From contig JALSHL010000266.1 of assembly GCA_026982255.1 (NCBI GenBank), positions 1 through 10,787 on the forward strand: a stretch of DNA of 10,787 nucleotides, in the 5' to 3' direction. Below, piece by piece: positions 5,494 through 10,787 of this stretch. Source of the stretch: Paracoccaceae bacterium. GTDB lineage: Bacteria > Pseudomonadota > Alphaproteobacteria > Rhodobacterales > Rhodobacteraceae. A program made the translations under genes and the position numbers. The notes beneath the pieces were generated by a model. The model was not told where the DNA came from. It was given only the letters and a program-made list of their open reading frames with translations, and ran no database searches. Each line of letters starts with the position of its first letter. Positions within the stretch are counted from its first letter, which is position 1.

Positions 5494-6744
5494 CGGTTTC
5501 AACAGGTAATTCAACGGTGTGCGCTCGCGGGTTTTCAGGAAGGCCTGCACCGGCATGCCCGGCACGATTTCGACATCGCCCAGACGTTCGGTCTCGCCCT
5601 CGTCCGGCAGGATTTCGGCGGCATAATATGTCTCTCCGGTCGCGTTATCGACGAAAACATCAGGGGAGACCTTGGTGACGGTTCCAGAAATCTCGGGCGT
5701 GGTGCGGGTGTCGAAGGCGGCAAAACGCAGGCTGGCGGTCTGGCCGGTGTGGACCTGGTCGATGTGGCGCGCGGGGATGCGGGTTTTTATGACCAGCCGC
5801 GAATCCTGCGGCACGATATAGAGGATCGGTTCCGCCGGTCGCACCACGGAGCGGATGGCGAAGAATTTCTTGCCGTAGATCACGCCGGAGACAGGGGCGC
5901 GGACCTCCATCCGTTGCAGGGTTTCCAGCAGCGAGGCGCGTTTTTCCGCCAGCTCGATCTCGCGGAATTGCAGGTCGCGCAGGGTGGTGATGGCATCTTC
6001 GCGCAGGCGGGAGCGTAGGCGCAGGATCTCGATCTCGATTTCCGCGATGCGGCCACGGTTTTCGGCAATGATGGCGGCCAGCTCGCCGAGTTGTCCCTCC
6101 ATGCGCGCCTTTTCCCGTTGCAGGGCGCGGACCTTGGTGGCCTGCGACAAACCTTTGGCGAGCAGGGCTTCCTCGTCCGCCAGTTCCTCGGCGATCAGAG
6201 CCTGTTGCCTGCGCAGGGCGGCGATCCGGGATTCCATGCCGCGGATCTGGTCCTCGATCTGGGTCTTTTTCTTGCCGAGCAGGGCTTCCTCGCGCGCGAG
6301 GGTGTCGCGGCGGGCGATGAACAGGTTGCGTTGACCCTGCATTAGTTCGGCGACCAGCAGGTCATCGGTGTTGTCGGTCAGCAAGGGGGAAAAGGTGACG
6401 GTATCGGCGTTATCCCGCTCGGCCTCCAGCCGGGATTTGCGGGCGGAAATCTCGTATAGCTGGCCGGTGATCACCGCCAGATCGGAGCGCGCCTGTGTAT
6501 CGTCGAAGCGCAGCAACACGTCGCCGGCGGCAACGGTGTCGCCATCATCGACGAGGATGGCGCCGATGACGCCGCCGTCGGGGTGCTGCACCACCTGCCG
6601 GTTGACCTCGACCTCAACCTGCCCGTTGGCGACGATAGCGCCGGCGATGCTGGTTTTGACGGACCAGAGGCCGACGCCGAACACCAGCACGGCAAGGGCG
6701 AGATAGCCCAGCAGCAGGGGATTGCGGGGGCTCCAGTGGTTCAT
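5455..6744 (-). CDS. HlyD-family type I secretion periplasmic adaptor (PrtE-like)
   Basis: This membrane fusion protein would link the inner-membrane ABC exporter to a TolC-type outer-membrane channel. The 429 residues run in the expected order: a short cytoplasmic N-terminus, one membrane anchor (about 10-28), the first half of a lipoyl-like domain (QVVQHPDGGVIGAILVDDGD, about 50-69), a long charged coiled-coil hairpin (about 85-280), the second lipoyl half with RAPVSGVIYG (282-291), and a beta-barrel section with VRPAEPILYIVP (301-312). The length fits the PrtE/HlyD type used with PrtD-like exporters. The ATG overlaps the stop of the ABC gene (ATGA), with GGAGG a few bases upstream, so translation is coupled. 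No TolC homologue or cargo gene is next to it. The C-terminal codons overlap alkB tail to tail by 39 bases. Confidence 0.94.
   Translation of the reverse strand: MNHWSPRNPLLLGYLALAVLVFGVGLWSVKTSIAGAIVANGQVEVEVNRQVVQHPDGGVIGAILVDDGDTVAAGDVLLRFDDTQARSDLAVITGQLYEISARKSRLEAERDNADTVTFSPLLTDNTDDLLVAELMQGQRNLFIARRDTLAREEALLGKKKTQIEDQIRGMESRIAALRRQQALIAEELADEEALLAKGLSQATKVRALQREKARMEGQLGELAAIIAENRGRIAEIEIEILRLRSRLREDAITTLRDLQFREIELAEKRASLLETLQRMEVRAPVSGVIYGKKFFAIRSVVRPAEPILYIVPQDSRLVIKTRIPARHIDQVHTGQTASLRFAAFDTRTTPEISGTVTKVSPDVFVDNATGETYYAAEILPDEGETERLGDVEIVPGMPVQAFLKTRERTPLNYLLKPLTDYFTRAFRES
5459..5470. repeat. 12-bp perfect palindrome in the alkB/adaptor 3' overlap
   Basis: CTTTCGCGAAAG is perfectly self-complementary. 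It lies inside the region where the coding ends of alkB (plus) and the HlyD-family adaptor (minus) overlap, next to the adaptor stop codon. As RNA it could form only a 4-bp stem around CGCG, so it is a weak terminator at best. Confidence 0.4.
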
Positions 6745-8486
6745 TTCGTGCCCTCCGGTGCCAGCGTTTCCGCCACTTCGGAGTGGTTCTGGACCTGTGC
6801 GCGCAGCACCTCGTCACGCGGGCCGAAGGCGCGGGGGATACCGTCCTGCAGCACCATCAGCAGGTCACATTCCGCAATGCCGGCGGGACGGTGTGCCATG
6901 ATGATGACACTGCCGCCAGCCGATTTGAAATCGCGGATGGCGCGGTTGAGGGCTTCGGAGCCCTGCGCATCCAGATTGGCGTTCGGTTCGTCCAGCACCA
7001 GCAGCACCGGCTCTCCGAACATGGCCCGGGCCAGTCCGATCCGTTGTTTCTGCCCGCCGGACAGGCGGCCGGAGCCGGTGATTACGGTATCGTATCCCTG
7101 CGGCAATTTCAGGATCATGTCGTGTGCCCCGGCCTTTTTCGCGGCGGCCACCACTGCGGCGGAATCCGGTGCGGTGGACAGGCGGGCGATGTTTTCGGCG
7201 ATTGTTGCCTCGAATAGGGTTACGTCCTGCGGCAGATAGCCGATGTGTTTGCCAAGGTCGGAGCCGTACTGGTCCAGAGTTGCCCCGTCGAGGCGCAGCT
7301 TTCCGGCGGCAGGCGGCCAGATCCCCGCAAGAACGCGGGCCAGCGTGGATTTGCCCGAGGCGCTCGGGCCGATGATGCCGAGGGCCTGCCCCGGTTGCAG
7401 GGCAAAACCGACGCCGCGCAGGGTGGCGGTTTCGGCTCCCGGGGGGATGATGGTTACGGATTCAAGCGTCAGCAGGGCCTTTGGCCGCGGCAGGTGCGTG
7501 CGTTCCGGCGTCTCGGGAATACGCGACAGGAATGTCGCCAGATCGCGCCAGCCGTTGCGCGCGCGCTGGATCAGCGGCCATTGCGCGATGGTCTGTTCCA
7601 CCGGCGCCAGCGCCCGTCCCATCATGATGGATGCGGCGATCATGGCCCCTGCCGTCATCTGGTTTTGCAGGACCAGCCACGCCCCGAGCGCCAGCATGGC
7701 CGATTGCAGGAAAAACCGCAGTGTTTTCGTCAGGGTGCCGAAGCCTCCCGTCATGTCCGAGGAGCGGATCTGCGCCGCCAGTGCGGCATCGCGCAGCTTC
7801 TGCCAGCGGGCCAGCGCGGCGCTTTCCATGCCGAGGCCGTGCACGGCCTCCCCTTGTTCGCGCAGGGTGGCGGCGAGAGCATCCCCCGCCAGTGTTTTCC
7901 GTGTCGCATCGCCGACAGGGCGGTAGGTCATGAAGCGGTTGGTGATGGCAATGGCCACGATCAGCGCGCCGCCGCCCAGTGCCAGCCAGCCGAGCATGGG
8001 GTGGAAGGTGAAAATCGCCAGAATGAACAGCGGTGTCCACGGAATATCGATCAGGGCGAACAGGGCCGGTGATGACAGGAGCTTTTGCACCGATTCCAGA
8101 TTGCGCAGGGCGGGGGCGCTGGCTGCGCGACCGGCCGGTGTGGTTGCAGCGCGCAGGGTCGCGGCAAATACGCGCGCGTCGAGCCTTGTCTGGAAAGCCG
8201 CCCCGAGGCGGGCAGCGACTCGGGCGCGGGCGAAATCCAGCACACCCATCAGGGTAAACAGCCCCGCGACGAGGATCAGCAGGGCGGTGAGGGTTTCCTC
8301 GGACCGGCTGCCGAGAACACGGTCGTAGACCTGCAACATGAACAACGGGCCGGTCAGCATCAGCAGGTTTACAAAAAAGCTGAACATACCGATGGAAACG
8401 AACGGCCAGAATCCGCCGAGCATCGCCTTGCGCAGTTCGCGTTTGCCGTTGGTGCTGTCGTTTGCGGCCAAGTTATGCCCCGTCAA
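6741..8486 (-). CDS. Type I secretion ABC exporter, permease/ATPase fusion (PrtD-like)
   Basis: This is a half-transporter with fused membrane and ATPase domains; as a dimer it would energise one-step export of a protein carrying a C-terminal signal. The 581 residues contain a family-typical first segment (MLTGPLFMLQVYDRVLGSRS, about 43-62), an ABC membrane domain to about residue 300, and an ATPase domain with Walker A GPSASGKST (K379), signature LSGGQKQR (475-482), Walker B LLVLDEP (D499, catalytic E500) and the switch histidine H532. There is no N-terminal C39 peptidase-like domain, so it belongs to the PrtD/AprD group for proteases, lipases or RTX-like cargo and not to the bacteriocin group. 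The start is a TTG at 8486 with a GGCGGA site 10 bases upstream; the next ATG (residue 22) would cut into conserved sequence. It overlaps the adaptor gene by 4 bases. Cargo is unknown. Confidence 0.94.
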   Translation of the reverse strand: MTGHNLAANDSTNGKRELRKAMLGGFWPFVSIGMFSFFVNLLMLTGPLFMLQVYDRVLGSRSEETLTALLILVAGLFTLMGVLDFARARVAARLGAAFQTRLDARVFAATLRAATTPAGRAASAPALRNLESVQKLLSSPALFALIDIPWTPLFILAIFTFHPMLGWLALGGGALIVAIAITNRFMTYRPVGDATRKTLAGDALAATLREQGEAVHGLGMESAALARWQKLRDAALAAQIRSSDMTGGFGTLTKTLRFFLQSAMLALGAWLVLQNQMTAGAMIAASIMMGRALAPVEQTIAQWPLIQRARNGWRDLATFLSRIPETPERTHLPRPKALLTLESVTIIPPGAETATLRGVGFALQPGQALGIIGPSASGKSTLARVLAGIWPPAAGKLRLDGATLDQYGSDLGKHIGYLPQDVTLFEATIAENIARLSTAPDSAAVVAAAKKAGAHDMILKLPQGYDTVITGSGRLSGGQKQRIGLARAMFGEPVLLVLDEPNANLDAQGSEALNRAIRDFKSAGGSVIIMAHRPAGIAECDLLMVLQDGIPRAFGPRDEVLRAQVQNHSEVAETLAPEGTK

Positions 8487-8539
8487 AATGTCTGTTTCCG
8501 CCTTGTTGCCACAGTTTCATGTCGCGGCGAAGTTGAAAG

Positions 8540-8568
8540 TTGGCAATCCGTTCTACAGGCCGTAATAT
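8540..8568 (+). promoter_or_regulatory. Putative sigma70-type promoter of mlaA-mlaC
   Basis: TTGGCA (8540-8545) and TAATAT (8563-8568) are separated by exactly 17 bases, close to the sigma70 consensus. Transcription would begin near 8575, about 39 bases before the mlaA ATG. It lies in the 127-bp divergent gap with the type I secretion operon, for which I could not find an equally good promoter. Confidence 0.65.
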
Positions 8569-8613
8569 ACATGTCTGAACATTTGTTGAATCATTTTTGC
8601 TGGAAGCCGGACA

Positions 8614-9357
8614 ATGTCTGTAACGAATACCATCTCCCGCTTTGGTGTGGCCACAGGGTTTGCGATTCTGCTGTCGGCCTGTGCCAGCGGACCGGTGCCT
8701 TCGGATTATGTCAATGACCCGTTCGAGGATGTGAACCGGCAGATCCACGCCTTTAACAAGCTGGTGGATAAAACGGCGGTGCGGCCGGTGGCGCTGGCCT
8801 ATGGTGCCGTGATGCCGGAGCCGGTTCGCGATATGGTCGATAACAGCGCGAACAATCTGGAATTGCCGGGGCAGGCGATCAACCATGTGTTGCAGGGCGA
8901 TCTGGCCGATGCGTTCCAGACCACGGCCCGGTTTCTGCTGAATTCGACCATCGGGCTGGCCGGCCTGTTCGATCCGGCTTCGGAAATCGGACTGTTCGAA
9001 CGGAACACGGATTTTGGCGAAACGCTGGGCGTCTGGGGATTTGCCGAGGGGCCGTATGTGGAATTGCCCCTGTTCGGTGGCAGCACGGTGCGCGGCACGG
9101 TCGGTATGGTGGTCGATTTCGCCATTGATCCGATGCAGCATGTGCTGTCCGATCAGGAGCGCAAATATCTGGCTGCACTGAAAGGTCTCGACCTGATCGG
9201 GAAACGCTATGCCTATTCCGATCTGGTCGATGCGTTACTATATGAATCGGCAGACAGCTATGCCGCGCAGCGGATCAGCTATCTTCAGAATATGCGTCGC
9301 AACCTCGAAGGGGAAACCCTGATCGAGGATTTGGAGGACCCCTATGCGTTCGAATAA
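8614..9357 (+). CDS. mlaA: MlaA (VacJ) outer-membrane lipoprotein of phospholipid transport
   Basis: MlaA sits in the outer membrane, removes misplaced phospholipid from the outer leaflet and hands it to periplasmic MlaC, keeping the lipid bilayer asymmetric. The 247-residue precursor has a lipoprotein signal with lipobox LSAC (Cys23). Ala follows the cysteine, so there is no inner-membrane retention signal. The VacJ domain covers nearly all the rest, beginning with the family signature NDPFEDVNRQIHAFN (34-48) and continuing through LNSTIGLAGLFDPASEIGL, DFGETLGVWG and GPYVELPLFGGSTVRGTVG. The ATG at 8614 has GGAAG seven bases upstream, and a good promoter lies further up. It overlaps mlaC by 14 bases. 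Confidence 0.96.
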   Translation: MSVTNTISRFGVATGFAILLSACASGPVPSDYVNDPFEDVNRQIHAFNKLVDKTAVRPVALAYGAVMPEPVRDMVDNSANNLELPGQAINHVLQGDLADAFQTTARFLLNSTIGLAGLFDPASEIGLFERNTDFGETLGVWGFAEGPYVELPLFGGSTVRGTVGMVVDFAIDPMQHVLSDQERKYLAALKGLDLIGKRYAYSDLVDALLYESADSYAAQRISYLQNMRRNLEGETLIEDLEDPYAFE

Positions 9358-9958
9358 TTCCGGCCTTACCCGTCGCGGGTTTGTCGTTTCCACCGGTGCC
9401 TTTGCCGGAGCGGCTTTGCTGCCCGGTCAGGCGTCGGCCCTGTCGGAAAAGCAGGCCGTCGATCTGATTAACAAGGTGCTGGCGGATGTTTTCGCGATTA
9501 TCGATTCAGGCAAGCCGGAATCGCAGATGCTGGCGAATTTCGAAGGGATTTTCCGTGATTATGCCGATGTGCCTACGATCGCGCGATATTGTCTGGGCGC
9601 GCCGTGGCGCACGGCGTCATCCGCTCAGCAGGCGGCCTATACCAAGGCGTTCCAGGGATATATCTCGCGCAAATACGGGCGGCAGTTCCGCAAGTTTGCC
9701 GGTGCCAAGGTGAAAATCATCCGCAGCCGCGATGCCGGCAGTCTCGGGATTCTGGTGGAGACCAGCATTACCCTGAAGGGCAGCGAGCCCTATGCCGTGG
9801 ACTGGAACGTCTCGGACCGCAGCGGCAAGCTTAAATTCATCAATCTGATTATCGAGGGCATCTCGATGCTGGCAACCGAACGCACAGAGATAGGATCGAT
9901 TCTGGAATCCTATCAGGGCAACATGGACAAGCTGATCGCCCATTTGGAGCGGACCTAA
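9344..9958 (+). CDS. mlaC: MlaC/Ttg2D-type periplasmic phospholipid-binding protein
   Basis: MlaC carries phospholipid across the periplasm between MlaA and the MlaFEDB inner-membrane transporter. The 204-residue precursor begins with a clear twin-arginine signal (LTRRGFVV, R10-R11) ending in an ASA cleavage site near residue 32, suggesting Tat export of a folded, possibly lipid-loaded protein. The mature part fits the Tgt2/MlaC family (YADVPTIARYCLGAPWR, then QAAYTKAFQGYISRKYGRQF, then a basic beta-rich stretch). The ATG lies inside the 3' end of mlaA, with GGAGG six bases upstream, so the pair is coupled. The mlaFED transporter genes are not in the window. The stop overlaps the end of the convergent small gene by 4 bases. 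Confidence 0.92.
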   Translation: MRSNNSGLTRRGFVVSTGAFAGAALLPGQASALSEKQAVDLINKVLADVFAIIDSGKPESQMLANFEGIFRDYADVPTIARYCLGAPWRTASSAQQAAYTKAFQGYISRKYGRQFRKFAGAKVKIIRSRDAGSLGILVETSITLKGSEPYAVDWNVSDRSGKLKFINLIIEGISMLATERTEIGSILESYQGNMDKLIAHLERT

Positions 9959-10224
9959 TCCTTCGGCTTGTAGTAGGTTGCCACGCAGCTGAAAGGTGCG
10001 GGGATGTCGGGATAGGTGTCCGCGGCGATCTTGCGCCCCAGACTGCCGTCGGTCAGCGTCAGGGTCAGCCCCGCGATCACCGAATTGGCGGAACCCTTGT
10101 CGGTTACGTCGCGAAAGGCTTTTTTCTCCAGCGCCTGACAGGGGCCGCCGACCTCCTCGCGGATTTGCGGGAAGTAATAGACGGCGGCGCCGAGCAGGCC
10201 GATTGCAATCAGAAGCCTGATCAC
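9955..10224 (-). CDS. Small membrane-anchored or secreted protein of unknown function, downstream of hemH
   Basis: I do not recognise a family. The start is set at the GTG whose GTGA overlaps the hemH stop (10221-10224), with a G-rich SD-like stretch just upstream, giving 89 residues. A GTG three codons earlier (10233) would give 92 residues but lacks a spaced ribosome site. Residues 1-18 form a hydrophobic segment (MIRLLIAIGLLGAAVYYF) that could be a membrane anchor or uncleaved signal. The remaining 70 residues would be periplasmic and contain two cysteines (C29 and C80) that could form a disulfide, plus a beta-like stretch (AGLTLTLTDGSLG). The tight coupling to hemH suggests co-expression, but no heme-binding motif is evident. 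Its stop overlaps the mlaC stop tail to tail. Confidence 0.8.
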   Translation of the reverse strand: MIRLLIAIGLLGAAVYYFPQIREEVGGPCQALEKKAFRDVTDKGSANSVIAGLTLTLTDGSLGRKIAADTYPDIPAPFSCVATYYKPKD

Positions 10225-10787
10225 TTTACCCACCCCGCCAGTTCGTTGTCCAATACCTGCAACAACGCGTCGATGTGGTCGTCACGGTCATTGAGGCAGG
10301 GGATATAGGTGAAGCTCTCGCCGCCCGCGTGTTCGAAGCTCTCGCGGATTTCCTCGTTGATTTCCTCCAGTGTTTCCAGACAGTCGGCGGAAAAGGCGGG
10401 CGAGATTACGGCGATGTTTTTCCTGCCGCTTTCCGCCAGTCGCGCGACTTCCTCGACCGTGGCCGGGCCGACCCATTTTTCGGGGCCGAATTTCGACTGG
10501 AAGGCGGTGATGAAATGGTCGCGCTCCCAGCCGAGTTTTTCCGCCAGCAGGCGCGTGGTTTTTTGACATTGGCAATAATAGGGATCGCCCTGCAACAGGT
10601 AGCGTTCCGGCACACCGTGATAGGACAGCACCAGATGGTCGGGGCGGGTTTCCAGCGTCTCGTAAGCCTCGCGCACCGAGTTCGCCAGTGCCTCGATATA
10701 GGCGGGATGCTCGAAATAGGCCGGCACCGTGCGGAAGGCCGGCTGCCAGTTCATTTTCATCAGCGTGCGGAAGGCGTGGTCGTTGGC
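10221..10787 (-). CDS. hemH: Ferrochelatase, C-terminal half (5' end outside window)
   Basis: Ferrochelatase inserts ferrous iron into protoporphyrin IX (or coproporphyrin) in the last steps of heme synthesis. The frame is open to the right edge, giving 188 visible residues of a family that is usually about 340-350. Family signatures present are LSYHGVPERY with the active-site histidine (codon at 10617-10619), GDPYYCQCQKT, FQSKFGPEKWVGPAT, and the terminal SPAFSADCLETLEEI with the conserved active-site glutamate (codon at 10374-10376). The version with CLETLEE resembles proteobacterial HemH. The TGA stop overlaps the start of the small downstream gene. The first roughly 155 residues lie outside the window, so intactness of the whole gene cannot be judged. 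Confidence 0.96.
   Translation of the reverse strand, partial: ANDHAFRTLMKMNWQPAFRTVPAYFEHPAYIEALANSVREAYETLETRPDHLVLSYHGVPERYLLQGDPYYCQCQKTTRLLAEKLGWERDHFITAFQSKFGPEKWVGPATVEEVARLAESGRKNIAVISPAFSADCLETLEEINEEIRESFEHAGGESFTYIPCLNDRDDHIDALLQVLDNELAGWVK

Noticed and set aside
7245..8072. 275-codon plus-strand ORF opposite the ABC exporter
   Set aside because: Composition is that of an antisense shadow, and the opposite strand has all ABC transporter motifs.
8533..8568. TTGAAA at 8533 as -35 of the mlaA promoter
   Set aside because: It lies 24 bases from TAATAT, too far; TTGGCA at 8540 gives the ideal 17.
8487..8600. A minus-strand promoter for the type I secretion operon
   Set aside because: TTGCCA (8546-8541) is a fair -35, but the hexamer 17-18 bases on matches TATAAT at only about three positions, so I do not call it.
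9940..9985. Terminator hairpin between mlaC and the convergent small gene
   Set aside because: Only a 4-bp imperfect pairing (CCTA/TAGG) without a T-run could be found.
1..10787. A new multi-gene defence, toxin or mobile system, CRISPR array, tRNA or integrase
   Set aside because: All genes but two small ones belong to known housekeeping or transport families, and no direct repeats, att-like duplications or recombinase genes were seen.

Overview
The window reads as chromosomal DNA of a GC-rich alphaproteobacterium, most likely a member of the Rhodobacteraceae (roseobacter group). This is inferred from the high GC, dense and overlapping genes, frequent GTG/TTG starts, the fliR-flhB pair, a DciA(DUF721)-DsbA pair divergent from mutY, and the style of the AlkB, MlaA/MlaC and ferrochelatase proteins. 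No rRNA, tRNA, CRISPR array, insertion sequence or phage gene was seen. Both ends cut a gene: fliR on the left, hemH on the right. No stretch over 300 bases lacks a gene; the largest gap is about 127 bp.

Layout, left to right. (1) 2-1976, plus strand: the end of a flagellar operon, with the C-terminal two thirds of FliR, complete FlhB, and a small coiled-coil protein that may be FliJ-like. The three reading frames overlap by 1 and 4 bases. (2) 1980-3175, minus strand: dciA followed by a periplasmic DsbA-family thiol oxidoreductase, joined by an ATGA overlap and converging tightly on the flagellar genes. (3) 3257-5493, plus strand: mutY (adenine DNA glycosylase), divergent from dciA, then an AlkB-type membrane di-iron monooxygenase. 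(4) 5455-8486, minus strand: a type I secretion pair of a PrtD-like ABC exporter and an HlyD-family adaptor. The adaptor's 3' end overlaps the 3' end of alkB. (5) 8614-9958, plus strand: mlaA and mlaC, which maintain outer-membrane lipid asymmetry, behind a good sigma70-type promoter. (6) 9955-10787, minus strand: the C-terminal half of ferrochelatase (hemH) and a coupled small membrane-anchored or secreted protein of unknown function.

The genes work as separate small modules: flagellar export gate, replication and disulfide handling, oxidative DNA repair, alkane-type hydroxylation, protein secretion, lipid trafficking and heme synthesis. I found no convincing new multi-gene defence or mobile system. 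The points most worth a second look are an in-frame A-AAA-AAG slippery heptamer at the dciA/dsbA junction where a -1 shift would enter the dsbA frame, a MutY iron-sulfur loop one residue shorter than usual, the unnamed small flagellar gene, the small gene coupled to hemH, a type I exporter without visible outer-membrane partner or cargo, and an AlkB with an altered second histidine box.
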